A DNA stretch of 64,000 nucleotides from Moniliella sp. 'wahieum' (taxonomy: Eukaryota > Basidiomycota > Moniliellomycetes > Moniliellales > Moniliellaceae), in assembly GCA_003971905.1 (NCBI GenBank), contig RSEE01000117.1:62001-126000 (forward strand), read 5' to 3'. Numbering within the stretch: position 1 is the stretch's first letter; each line of letters starts with the position of its first letter. The position numbers and the translations under genes are program-made. Below are positions 37,219-48,663 of this stretch, piece after piece. Below the pieces are notes generated by a model. That model saw nothing but the letters and a program-made list of their open reading frames with translations. It was not told where the DNA came from and made no database searches.

Positions 37219-40200
37219 TCACCAGATCCACGACGAGCGGGGAGCCGGACGACTACTCTCCTTGGGAGGAATGATCAACTCTCGTACCGGACGGGGGGCA
37301 TACAAATCTTCCTCCCACCCAGTCTGGTCCTGCTGCAACGGCGGGGTCTGCAATTGAATCGTCTTGCCCGGTCCGGCAAACGCAACGAGCGGGAGTTGGG
37401 GGTGAAATGTGACACACCCCGGTGGCGGCGCATATTTGATGCTCGTGCTCGCCGCCAACGGGTCCGTCTTGCGCAGCGACTCTACCGCCCGACGCAACTC
37501 TTGGGGCGACCGGGCGACCTGGGGTACAGCGGGGGTGAAGTGCTGTAGAGGCGTACCGAGGGGCTGGAAGGGGTCCAACGTGGCAGCGAAAGGCGCGACA
37601 GGTTGCCCTGCCTTCCTACGGGGTTGGTTCGTGGCTTGCTCATCGCAGCCAAAAGGGGGATGCGGTCGTGCACGGCAAACCCAGCCACGGCGGCCCGGAG
37701 AGCCGGCTGCACAGTATACTGCCCTACCGACGCCGTGGCACGCAAATCCCATAGCCGCACGGACCCATCCACCGCACAACTGACCAATTCACGGCCTCCA
37801 AAGGATTGAATGTGCACTCCACGAATGTAGCTCCGGTGCTCCTCCCACACTCGGACCATCGCGCTGTGGGGCGGATTGCGTCGGTCGAAGGCCCGTACCG
37901 ACCCGTCGTGCCCACCAACAAAGAAGAGGTCCCCTGCGTCCTTCTCGCTCGCCAGCGCCATTACGGAGGAATCCATCGACGTGGGCACATCCTAGCCCAC
38001 ATAATGGTTAGGGTCTAAGACCAAACACGGATGGGGGGGAGAGGAGACGTACCGAAACACAAGTTTCGCGATGTGCGTCCCAGACGCGTACCACGGGCGA
38101 GTCCCCCGCAGCAAGTAGGTGACCCGTAGCTTGGACCCAATCGAGGTGAAGCCCAGCGGGGTGAACGTTCTCGAGCGCATCAGGCAGGGCACGGAACGCA
38201 GCTAACAGCTCGGTGGGGCCGGGGAGAGGTACGGAACTGTTCGTCGCTGTGGGAAGCAGACGGTCGTAGTGGCGGAAGATGCGACGTCTCCGTCTGATGA
38301 GCCCGTGACCAGCAGCGAGGCATCCGCCGCTTCGTTCAGGAAGGCCAGGGCAGTGACATGCGTCCGAGCGGATTCCCATTGGCAAACTCGTTCAGCACTT
38401 GCCGCGACGCCAGTCCCAAATGCTCACCACATCCTCCCCACTGGCCACGGCAAGGTGGTCTTCGAATTGGTGGAATGCAAGGTGGTGGGGCACCTCACTG
38501 TTTCGTAGACTCTTCAGTTGGCCCGTCCAGGGCGTGGTGGCTGTCCCAATGTCAGTTTGGCGGCTTTTTACAAAACAAGCAACGAAGACGACGTACCTGC
38601 CCCAGGGGCATCGGCTTTACTCTGCCGGACAATGCGGTCGTTGCGGTGTTGTTTGTAGGACTGGACGTTGGACGCTACCGATCCCGGTTCATTCGGTTCT
38701 GGGTCGCGCATCTGCGGCATGGTGTACATCTCTGCTGCCCAGCCATACAGTCGGCTCATAAGAGGAAGTGTATCCGCCGCAATTGCCTCGCCCGTCACGT
38801 TTTCTGGTGGAGTCGGCTGTCCACGGCCGCGGAAGCGCAGAAGGTCCCGAGCAAGCAGCTCAGCTAGCGCATCTACCACACCCCCTTCGGGAGGAGTGCG
38901 AGCTTCCCGTACAGGAAGGGGGGTAGCTGCGTACTCCACACCCCCACCGGGGGGCATGGGCTTACGCAACCGCATCGCCGGCTCAGACGGCTCTGCAGAG
39001 TCGAGGTTTAACGCTGCAAGACGGTCCTCTGTGCGGGGCATGTCGATGTCGGGAGTGGAAGGGCGGGAAAAGCCCAAACCCAACGCACGTGCCGCTTGGC
39101 CAAACCCACCCTTTGTCCAAGCGTCGGGGGTGGAGGGGACCGTTTGTGAGCCGTGGTGTGGCGCATGAGAGAAATAGTCCTGCGGTGGCGAGGGTTGGGG
39201 AAGAAGCGCGCCATCAGCGGAGGGGGACCAGGTTGATTAGCACGCTCCCTGAGGCGACAGCCGCGTCAGACGAAAGTAGATGGGCGGTGATGTAGTCCAC
39301 CTGGGTCGAGGCCAGTGCAGCCACGTCGGGGAAGGGATCGACGCTAAGGTCAAGGAGGGCATCCAAAATGCTTCTAAAGGCAGAAAGGTTGTCAATGTCC
39401 GTCTCCTCGAAAGGCGTGCGTTGGGCCAAGGCTCCCCACAAGCGATCCAAGAAGCGGTCCAGCTCGTCCGTCTCAGGATCGATCACTTTCTCCCCCATGT
39501 CTTCATCATTGCCCACACACCAAATGTAGAGGTACATGGCCAGTGCGAACCACCCCGCATACTCCCGTACCAAGGAGACATGGCGATGAGAAATTCTCTG
39601 CGCACCAGAGGCGAGGGATCCGAATGGCAAGACAGCATTGCGACTACCAGCCCAACCTCCACGTCGCGCTGAATGGCATCCGGCAGGCCTGTGGATGAGC
39701 CCGTCCCCAGAACAACAGGACGCGAGGTACCGCCAGGAGTATTAGGATCACTTGCTGCGGCGCGCGTGGCGAGCGAATGTGTGGTGGGAGTACTGGGAAT
39801 ATCATCGGTTGGAGTGCGAGCTCCTAGGAACGTGCCCAGAGCATAGAGCAGGGCGGAGCGCACCTCAGGTGCCGGGTCGGACAACATGGAGACCAACTTG
39901 CCATGCGCGTCCATATCCAGTGCCTTGGTCTTACCCACCTCAGACCCGTCCCAGAGACGGGCAAGACAGAGCGCCGACCACTGCCGGAGGAGGAAATCGT
40001 CGTCGTCCAAGTGCTCGATGCAAGAGTTCATCACGTCCGTTGCTTGCAAGCACATGAGCTGTCCGAGGGGATAATCGTAGGAAAAGACAGAGAGGATAAA
40101 GGCACACATTGCCCGGTGCTCGGAGACATGGGGAAAGTCGGGCGCGCCCCAAAAGCTCGGCGGCATGCTCATCGCAGGCTGGGCCTGATAGAAAGGGGAC

Positions 40201-42189
40201 AATGCGTTGGAAAAATACTTAAACCCGTCGTCCCGCACCAAGTCATACTGACAGGACCGGTCCACCGCCAGGATGCGTGCCCAAATGTAGATCAGTACAG
40301 GCTTGAGATCGAGCGCGGGATTGAAGCAGCTTAAGCACATAGGGGAAAATCCCAATGCTTAGTGCTTGGTTCACCGCCCAGGGGCCCAAGTCCAAGAAGG
40401 AGGAAAGAAGGACAAGAGCACGAAGACGATGTACTTGGGAGAGGAGAACCTGAAGCACAACAGGTAGCTGCTCAGGCGGCTCCCGCACTGGTTCGCCCAC
40501 ATCGTCCTCGTACTCGAACGTTTCTGCTATTACTACCCCGAGTCGCCCATGGGCCGACGGTTCATGGGCGTCCGCGAGGCCCCAGCCTGTAGGATCCAGA
40601 CCTCAAACGCAGATAGTTGATCCGTGAAGAAGGATGAGGACTTGTGCTCCACCCCTTCGAGCTCGGGTGGAATGGGGGTGTTGTTCTGGGCAAGGGCCAT
40701 GGCGGCGTTGGCGTGCCTCACGAGCAACGGCAGCTGCTGGATCATCTGGTCCAAGGCCATATCCCAGTCGGCCCACATGCGGTGGTTGTGAGTTTCGGGC
40801 AGGGCCGGGTGACTAACGGGGGTGCAGTGGTACAGCCGCATAATTCGTTCAGCCAAGAGAAAGTTGCGCATCAAGGCAGCAACCAGCAAGTCATCTCGGA
40901 ACAGGCGGCGGAACAAGGGGCGAGGGAAGGTGGACCATGCAATCGTATCGGTGATGGAAGTGAAGATCCAGTTCAGTTCGCCCAGGGGAGTACGACGATC
41001 TTGCAGTCGGCCCGGAATATCCATAACAAGCTGAAGATCGGTATTGGAGTTGAGCTTGCTGTTCTGGATCATGTAGACCCGCAGACTCGTCTCGATAGGC
41101 GAGGTCAGACATGAAGTGAACAGGTCGGCCGGCAGCTCTGGCGCAGTGGGGAGCGTCTCGTCCGCAGCACAGGCTGCGAGGTGGATTGACTCGCGAACCG
41201 GGAACGAATCGGTTGCACCTTGCGTACCGGACGCCCCCCCGAGGCAGGGGCGGTGTTCGGATCCCCCGAGGCAGCGGGAGTTGTCCCGTTGGAGCCACTC
41301 TTCTCCTGCCCTGCAGCGGCGGCGGCGGCAAGGGCAGCGCGTCGCTCGGCAAGCCGATGACTGTGGTTGACAATGTTACCGGCATTGCTTGCATCCCATA
41401 CATAGATGCATGGGCTACCGAGCGATGTTTGGAGTTCTGCGAGGGTGACGGGAATGTACTGGGTGTAGGCGCGGTTGAATACCCAAATCTCACCGCTGGG
41501 GGTAGGACGGGGTACGCCATACCCATTGTAGTAAAAGAGCACACGTTCGTCCTTGGCGACGCGCCGTTGATTGGCACAGTTGCGCTTCATTTCCTCAACG
41601 ATCGGATCGGGAAAGACCTTGTACCTGTTCTTGTACTGAGTGTCTCAAACTGGGTTTGCAACGCCCTGCCGATCGTATTGAGGGCCTTGGAATTCTCCAG
41701 CTCGCTGGGTTCGATCCAGCAAAGCATGCTGGCTGATGGCTGGGCACGGTTCGCATCGGGAGGCTCGACACCAATGTTGAGGCACAATGTGAGGCTGGCA
41801 ACAATAGTCCTGAGGCGATCCTTCATACGCCAGTCGGGCGCATCACGCGGGTCACGCGGGCGGGGAAGACCATCGGTGCGATGACGGCGGTGTGTAGAAC
41901 GTGATGTAGTTGATGGGGACCGGTGGGTCGGGGGCAAGGTCGTCAGCACGGAGGAGCAGGGCGCCGTGGCGGAGCTGCTCGGCCTCGGCCAGCAGGGCGG
42001 CATGATGGGCCTGAGGATCAACAGCATCAGGGGCGGCATTGGGATCGGACGGGGGGCTGGGGCTGGGGCTGGGACCAGCGTCGGCAGCGGGATGGGGACC
42101 GAGGGTGCCGGGCGCAGGGTGGGAGAGGCCGTTGGTGAGGGGTGGGTGGGGTGGAGGCGGCCGTTGGGGGCGGCAGAGGCGGTGGCCAT
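37219..42189 (-). CDS. KOG1: TORC1 subunit KOG1/raptor
   Basis: Scaffold of TOR complex 1 that recruits substrates to the TOR kinase at the vacuole; essential in yeasts. From ATG 42189, a Pro/Ala-rich N-terminus precedes the raptor-specific caspase-like RNC domain (about 41880-41100). That domain contains [51 protein letters not shown] and [17 protein letters not shown]. Next come HEAT repeats (41070-39230): [72 protein letters not shown] linker with [10 protein letters not shown] precedes C-terminal WD40 repeats (about 38500-37219): [44 protein letters not shown]. Introns near 38530-38600 and 37990-38060. At least six frame changes. Gene order and length agree with fungal raptors. Confidence 0.95.
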
Positions 42190-42506
42190 GGCGCGTGGCG
42201 CAGCACGCAGCACGGGCGAGCGGCAGCGGTTCGAGGCACGAGAGGAGGTGGAGGCGGAGAAAGGAGAAGCACCGTCCAAAAGGGGGATCGATTACTAGCT
42301 GGCTGCCTGGATGCCTCCCGGGCAGCTGGCGGACCGAACAGCGCGGCAGCCAGCGGTCAGCTGACCACCCGTCCCAAGCAGCCCGGCGAATACGTAAGCA
42401 GTAATAAGCCCCGCTGCACCCCAACGATCATCGATCATCGATCATCATCGATCAACGTTCAACGCGTGTGGCTTCCCATTATGGTACGCAGTGTGCACAT
42501 CACCAG
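42190..42506. other. intergenic region between KOG1 and tRNA-Arg
   Basis: Shared 5' region of two divergent genes. The notable element is a CGATCATCGATCATCGATC run at 42426-42453. Confidence 0.5.
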
Positions 42507-42587
42507 GGACGGCTGGCGCAATGGTAGCGCGTCTGACTACGACTGGTTGTAATCAGGAGGTTGCAGGTTCGACCCCTGCGTCGTTCG
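42507..42587 (+). tRNA. tRNA-Arg (anticodon ACG) with 9-nt intron
   Basis: Acceptor GGACGGC pairs with GTCGTTC (two G-U), then discriminator G. D arm GCGC/GCGC around AATGGTA; anticodon stem TCTGA/TCAGG. Loop reads CTACGA, then nine extra bases CTGGTTGTA (42543-42551), then A: the canonical intron position after base 37. T arm GCAGG-TTCGACC-CCTGC. Internal promoter boxes are intact (TGGCGCAATGG and GGTTCGACCCC). A T run at 42609-42614 is a good RNA polymerase III terminator. Removing the intron leaves 72 nt with loop CTACGAA, as in known tRNA-Arg(ACG). A Thr(TGT) reading would need an insertion before the anticodon, which is not where eukaryotic introns lie. Confidence 0.9.
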
Positions 42588-42799
42588 ACCCGACTTGGGC
42601 GTCCTATTTTTTGCTTTGCGATATTATTTTTTCAGAACTCCATTTCATTTGCATCATAACATGGACCGAAACCGAGACGCATGCTTCATCAGGTGAGCCT
42701 CTCGTCCACCAGGCTGCCTCATCCACCTGGCTTGCCCATCCAACCGACCCGCGCTTGCCGCAGCCTCCCACAGCTCACGCCCCCTCGGTATCATTCCAT

Positions 42800-43755
42800 T
42801 CACTTTTGCAGCGCAAACACTGCCGTCCAGACATCAAGTGTGGCCACAGGCTCCCCCTTGGGAGGGGTGACCTTCTGGAGCGCTTCCAGCGCCTCCGCGT
42901 ACACCTTTTCCTGAGCGTCCCCTGCCTGCTCTGCTGCGGCACGGAGGGCACGCAAATGCGCCCTCGCAGTGCCCACTTCCCATAATCCGTCATTAAGGGC
43001 TGGGGAGGGTAGTACCTTTTGCCGAATGAGCTCGTACCCATTTTGCCGCATCAGCTTCACCACCTCAGGGACAGGCAGCACGGTGCGGATGTTGCCCTCC
43101 GGAATGGGGAAAGTGCGTTGGATATTGACAGCCATGCGATGGGCTGGAGCAGTGGAGCTTCCATCCAGGTCCCACTCAGCCAGACAAATGTATGGGACAC
43201 CCTTATCTTTAGCGCTTGTGATCATGGCGCGCACCGCCTCCTCGTTGGCAAAGTACCAAAGAGAGTGTAGGAGGACCAACACATCTACTTCGGGAAGAGA
43301 GGGAAGGAGGCTTGCGTCGCCCTGGTGAAACTCAAGGAAGGAGCCTAAGGGTCCACTGCGGAGATGGGCTTGTGCCTGTCCAAGGGTGAAGGGACTGCCA
43401 TAGTCGAGCCTGAACAAAACAATGTCAGCGCCAGTGCTTAGTCTTGCCTTCTCACCATGAAGAAGACGTACGAGCCAGGGTCAATGCCATAAACTTTGCC
43501 CTGCCCCTTCTTGCTCATGATCGAGGCCAAGACGGCCGTTGCGTCGCCTTGTCCGCACCCAAGCTCGGCCACCCTCTGAAATTCAGCCTCGCCAAACTCA
43601 TGGGAGTGGGAAGGCTCGGGGGTCAGCCAGGCACGCAGGATCTCGATCCGCTCTTGAGTCTGACGGGCTTGCTCAGTCTTCCCTGATTCGTCAGGGAGGG
43701 CACACAGGCTGGCAATTGCCTGGGCGTCCAGGCTGTCAAGAAGGGAGATCGACAT
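42800..43755 (-). CDS. class I SAM-dependent methyltransferase
   Basis: Rossmann-type methyltransferase common in fungi, substrate unknown. Starts MSISLLDSLDAQAIASLCAL at 43755. Motif I (SAM binding) is VAELGCGQGDATAVLA, followed by VYGIDPGSY with the Asp that usually binds the ribose. Then FLEFHQGDAS and the beta-4 region EVDVLVLLHSLWYF. The C-terminal half has ICLAEWDLDG, a lid-like helix (LPVPEVVKLMRQNGYELI) and a final ALDVWTAVFALQK. One intron (GTGAGA donor at 43455, acceptor near 43410). The splice phase is one base off, consistent with another missing base. No neighbouring biosynthetic genes suggest a substrate. Confidence 0.82.
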
Positions 43756-44991
43756 CTTGGAAGTTAAGAGCTAACTTTGGCGCCATTCCCCGAATGGGGG
43801 AGCCTTTATATCGAAGCGTTGGTGTGGCTATCACATCACACGGTTCCCAGAGCGCACGCGTTCACGGCCATAAGCTACAAGTCACTAGGCAGCTCTAGTC
43901 GACAATCGATAAATGTCCAATGTTCAACGTTCAACGTGTTCAATTACTAAACGTGCAATTTCGTCCAATAGATTTGAACTGCAATAGACTCGAACGCACT
44001 CATTCGAGTCATTCAAGTCGCAACAGCATCACATGGTATACCACCGCCATCATTCGACAACCCACATGAGCGATTGAGCAAGCTATCGGCTGCCGTTGGG
44101 GGTCCATTTCCCCGTTCCTTGTGGTCGCCAGTAGTATAGGCATGTCCTATGTTCTTCCAATAAGGTATTAACTTGTCCAACTCATGGGCGACTGCGGGCG
44201 TGCCAGCCTGTGCCAACCCGGACGCCTGCTGAACCACCGCGGGTGGCTCTCGTGTGTTTTGGCCAACATCCCTTCAGTCTCTCCAGGTCCCTCCTGAGCC
44301 TCAGGCCTCGCAGTTCCGTTGTTTTCTCGCTTCTGTTTTCCGCCGCAACCTAGCCCGGCCTAACCCCTGGTGACCACTGACTGCTTCTTGTTTCTCAGTT
44401 GGATTGCATCACCCTCGAGGATCATCAGGACTCTAGGTCTCATCAGTACCATCAGTGCCGATACGCCCCCCGTGCCATCGTCTCTCTTGTGTATTGAGTT
44501 CAATGCCATGTCTACGGCAAGAGCGGGCTGGCCGTCTAACTGCTGAGCCTCAAAAGCATTGCATAACTCAGGTACGCATTACGTCTAAATGTTCGAGGAC
44601 GGGCGACAAGCAAACGAAGGTGTATGTTGCTAGCCCTTGCGGGAGGTTAGCGCCCGCAATCCGAGCCATTCTGTTTATCGCTTATCGCTGCTAGGCCCCA
44701 GTTTGCACCCCAGTCCGACGACAATGAGAAGGCCATTGCGGCAATATTTCCCTGACGTTCGTTCGTCTGGGAAAACGACTGCTCATTTCCCAAAAACTAT
44801 GACGAAGTGCCTGAAGCACACGACAGCCTGTAGGCTGAATGAGAGCCATAGAAGCAATATGCGTCAACGATCCTTGGCGGACCAAGGTTTTGGGTGTACA
44901 GGGAGCACCGCTGATGCTCAGAACGCCCCCAGGGAGGCTACTTGAAATAGAGAACCTCCAGACCAGAGGGGCAGGAATGGTTGAGTCCAAC
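43756..44991. other. intergenic region
   Basis: No gene supported. A TATA-like element is listed separately. AT-rich 43880-44010 repeats GTTCAACGTTCAACGTGTTC and CATTCGAGTCATTC, members of the recurrent non-coding words of this window. Confidence 0.5.
43803..43810 (-). promoter_or_regulatory. TATA box (TATAAAGG) of the methyltransferase gene
   Basis: TATAAAGG on the minus strand, about 50 bp before the start codon, the usual distance for a short leader. Confidence 0.55.
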
Positions 44992-45426
44992 TTAGTTCTT
45001 CGGGGCGATCTCCGAGACCTCGAGGCCGGGGGGAAGGGACTGCTTGAGCTTGGCAGCCATCTCGGCGTCCTTGAGAACAAGAGTGTAGAGGTTCTTGCTG
45101 GTGCGGAGCTTGAACTTGTAGACCTTGTTGTCCCCCTTCTTGCTCTTCTTGCCCTTCTTAGCGACAACGGAGGGCTTGACCACAGAAGTCTTCAGGCGCG
45201 CCGCAGTCGCATCCTTGCGGCGGGCGAACTCGAGGAACTGCTTGATCTCAGTGATTTGCTTGGGCTGGAATCGAAGAGTAAGTCAGTACACCGCTTGCGG
45301 CCTGGTACATATCCCGGGCCAAAACAACCACCTCTCCCTGATGAGAATTGCCCTCAGTGGGGTAAGGCAGGGATACCGCAGGGATAAAGCAGCTGTGAGC
45401 AGCAGGGGCATGCGCGTACTCACCAT
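44992..45426 (-). CDS. RPL38: 60S ribosomal protein eL38
   Basis: Small large-subunit ribosomal protein. The coding part of exon 1 is only the ATG (45426-45424), directly followed by a GTGAGT donor. The intron runs 45423-45265 and ends CCAG. Exon 2 (45264-44992) encodes [19 protein letters not shown], then [19 protein letters not shown] and the hallmark [14 protein letters not shown], ending APKN and TAA. About 91 residues, longer than yeast (78) because of a basic insert [19 protein letters not shown], an arrangement typical of many fungi. It is one of the few genes here with an intact frame. Start in its own exon is common in ribosomal protein genes and often linked to regulation by first-intron splicing. 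Confidence 0.95.
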
Positions 45427-45801
45427 CGCGATTAGTGTCCGAGTACTTGGCAACAAGCAAGCTGGGCCGCGCCAACTTCCTAGCAACGGCTTCGAGTGTT
45501 AACCCTACAGTGACCCAGGAGATTCCCAACCCTATCGGTTTCCTGGCGCAATAAAACGGGTCCGTCAAGCGTGAAATGTTGCATTCGCTTTGCCACGCCC
45601 GGTTTACCCCACCTTCCCTCCCCCCCTACGAATCCGTCTACATCACTTGCACGAGGATAGCCGCAGCGGTAAGGTGGCGCGGCACGTCTACGCTTCTTCC
45701 CGCACGGTATGATACAGATGGGGCTCTATTTTCCAGATGATGAATGATGCATGATGGGAAGGGGGCACCAAGAATCGCATGCTGCCACCCGTATTTTGAC
45801 A
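45427..45801. other. intergenic region, eL38 promoter
   Basis: 375 bp upstream of eL38 and downstream of the FHA gene. TGATGAATGATGCATGATGG (45738-45757) is the only notable word. Confidence 0.5.
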
Positions 45802-47745
45802 TCACCTTTGCTGTCGAAGTACGAGACAAGCGAGCAAGCCGAGGCCCGCCCCCAACAACCCACCCAGGGTTAAAGCCAGTCGATGACTTGGTAGGGGAGG
45901 CTCGGCTCGCTCAGACATTGCGGGCGAGGCCGACCGGGTAAGGTGGGAAAGCAAGGTGGCATGCTGGTTAGATAAGAGCTGCCAACGTAGATCTTGTGCC
46001 TGCTCCCAGTCCTGTGCGCAGCGGTGTCCGACGCTAGCATGGCCTCCAGTTGGGTCAGACGCACAGCAAAGTCATCCTCGTCACCCTTGTTCGCTGCATG
46101 TCCATCTGCCCGGCCATTGGATGCGCCATTGGACGGAAGCAAAAGAGCTTCTAGTGCGCTCAATCGTAGCTCAAAGTCCGACGGCTCCGTGGCATCCCGT
46201 TCCGGTTCCATATGCCCATTGAGTCTTGGTTCAGGCTCAGAGGTTTCAACGAAAGTATCCTCACTGGCGATGCTTGCATCATCCCCCCCGTCGTCCTTAG
46301 GAAGAGACTCGATATACTGACGCAACTCTGCCAGGTCCGATTGAAGGCGTTCCTGCTGCTCCACGGTCGAGTCAAGAATGCGCATCCTCTCGGTCTGGGC
46401 CTGGAGGGCGGTCTGCACAGCCTGTAAGGTCTTCTGCAGCGCCAACACCTCGCTCGAGACTTCGCTTGCCTGGGGTGAGGGGACAGATCGTGCCTCGTGT
46501 TCCGGCGCAACTGATTGGTGCGCCTGCTCCAACCCAGAGCGGGCCTGGTTGATCACTGCCCCAGTTTTGCGACTTTGTTGGATCTCGCTCTGGAGTCGCA
46601 CAAGGAGTCGGTCAAACGACATGGTCGCCTGCCCCCCTCCCGGCCTAACAGATTGCCGTGGGTTGCCACCCACAGCACCTTGGCGCATGTACATCGGCGG
46701 TCCCTCGGATGAAGGACCGATCCCGATCCTACACCGCCCATACCGCCAACACTCCCATCCGAAGTATCCGTTGCGCCGGTTTGAGCGGCTACCAAGGCGG
46801 GCGGAGGACGACCGCCATGGTAGATCCGGCCAAAGTCAGAGCGAGCCAGAAGCGCCTCCTCCGCTGTGGAGAGTATCTGGACCTTGCAAGATACCTTGTG
46901 GTGGAGGATGGTGTGGTTATCCTCGCCAGCAATGTCGATTCCAAACTCGACCAAGTCATCCGAATGGAGCGGGAAGGCATTACTCTCTTGACCATCGCCA
47001 CTCAGGCGCTCGCCATTAAGGAACGTGCCATTTGAGGACTTGATATCTTTGATCCATACCTATGCACCGTGTCAGCAATCTTTCAAGGAAAGACGGAGGA
47101 GCAGGACGAACTTGGTCATTCTCCAGCCAGATCTCAGCATGCATCCGACTCAGCACCTTGGAGTCAAAGTACCCATTGGTAGGCGATGGGGAAGTTTTGT
47201 TGTTGGTTTTGCCGGCCAATCCGGATTCGCCCGTTCCCGAGAGCAATCTGTTTGGGAAAGAAGCTGTCGTCTACCGAGAAGAGATGGAGAGCGGGGTAGA
47301 TGAGCTCGTCGGGATAGGGATAGGCGGGGTTGGGTTGGCTTGTCGGTGGTTGAGGGCTTGCGGAGGACTCGGACGCTGGTTGGATGTGCGTTTGCTGCTG
47401 CAAGGCCGGTTGCATGGGCGCCACTGGTGCCGATGATGGCGTTTGAAGGGCGCGTAAGTTCGTTGTGCCAGAGGCAATGGTCGTGGTTGGGGCTGCGGAT
47501 GTGATTGCTGTGGGGCGGGGGCGGGAGGGGGGTACGTTTCATCAGTTGGTGGAAGGGAGGGGGAAGGGTCTGCGGAGGGCATAGGTGGTGGAGAAGGCGG
47601 AGGGTACGCAGTGGTGTCAGAACCTAGTGGCGCTCTGACTGTGTTTGGGCGGGAGCGGAGGCAGCAGCGACGACTGGGGCGGGGAGAGCGCATCAGAGGT
47701 TGCTGGGCCTGGGACGGGGGGAGTGAGGAGAGCGGGCATGGCATG
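45802..47745 (-). CDS. tail-anchored FHA-domain protein (Far9/Far10/Vps64, SLMAP type)
   Basis: FHA proteins bind phosphothreonine; this family forms part of STRIPAK (yeast Far complex) on the ER or nuclear envelope. Start near 47745-47737, with a long Pro/Ser-rich N-terminus. The FHA domain spans about 47290-46880: IRIGRQN, YFDSKVLSRMHAEIW, WIKDIKSSNGTFLNGERLS, SDDLVEFGIDIAGEDN and HHKVSCKVQI. This sequence order is specific to the SLMAP/Far group. Intron 47060-47111 splits the domain exactly before VWIKD. A coiled coil follows (ALQKTLQAVQTALQAQ, QQERLQSDLAELRQYIES, about 46470-46300). The last 20 residues are hydrophobic, LALTLGGLLGAGLGLLACLV, then RQQR and the stop at 45802: a tail anchor, as in Far10. 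Several frame changes. Confidence 0.85.
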
Positions 47746-48663
47746 TCCGCTTGCTGAGCGCTGGTTATGTTCGGGAAGACGAGAAGAAGCACGTGAATGT
47801 GTGGTGTGTATGGGCGGCAAGTGTGGTGACGTCGGAGGGACGGTTCGGCGGGGCGTGGGTTCACACCAGGTCAATGTGGTGGTAGCTGGGCAAACACTGC
47901 TGGCTAGGCTACACCCTGGAGCTTGGCTTGCATGCTGACGCGTGAAACAGATTAGGTAAGCTGCTAGGACGCGTCTGTGTGCCAGTCGCGTGTTCGGTGA
48001 TGAGTGAGTGAAGTAGATCGCGTAATGAGGCGCCTTAGCTGAATAGGCAAGTCAGTCTGACGCACCTTTGGTAGACGAACATGGGGCTTTCGGTCCCAGT
48101 CTGGGTCTGTGGGGCGGGTCAGTACTAGAGTATACTAGCGCGGGACGCAGAACGTACCCAGCAGTAGCCATTCTCGTAGGTGTACAGCACGACGAACGAG
48201 GCCGTGGCAATATAGACTGAGGTTTTGGGGATCGTGCTTGCGAACAACCTCCTCATTTAGCCTTCGCCGAGCTTTCTCGTCCATCACGTTGGTTAACCCG
48301 TTGGGGTTGGGCGAACCACAGTCATTACCCAAAATGCGTCCCAGCTCAAAGTGCCTGGGGCCTTGAGGCTCAGGCCTGAGGGCCTGGGAGCCAAACGATC
48401 TGTCCTGAATATATGTGGACACTTATACCACTGGGACACATACCCTCTGTTCCGCTTTGTTCCGCTGTCGGGGCCCTGACGCAGGGAGGGTACCGCTACG
48501 CAGGCCCTATCTAGTAGCTGGATTAAAGCGCATTCAATGTTCATTGACTAGTTGTGGTTGTCGATCAGGCCGGCCAGGTCGATCATTGGGCGGTTATGCA
48601 TTATGGTCCCCAGCTTTAACCCTCCTCGTTCCACCATCGCTCAGCGCATCCAACGTGAGCCAC
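47746..48663. other. intergenic region between divergent genes
   Basis: No gene supported on either strand. Contains CCTGAGGCTCAGGCCTGAGG-like inverted words near 48358-48385. Confidence 0.5.

Noticed and set aside
42507-42587. tRNA-Thr(TGT) reading
   Set aside because: Would need nine extra bases before the anticodon; the Arg(ACG) reading puts them at the canonical intron site after base 37.
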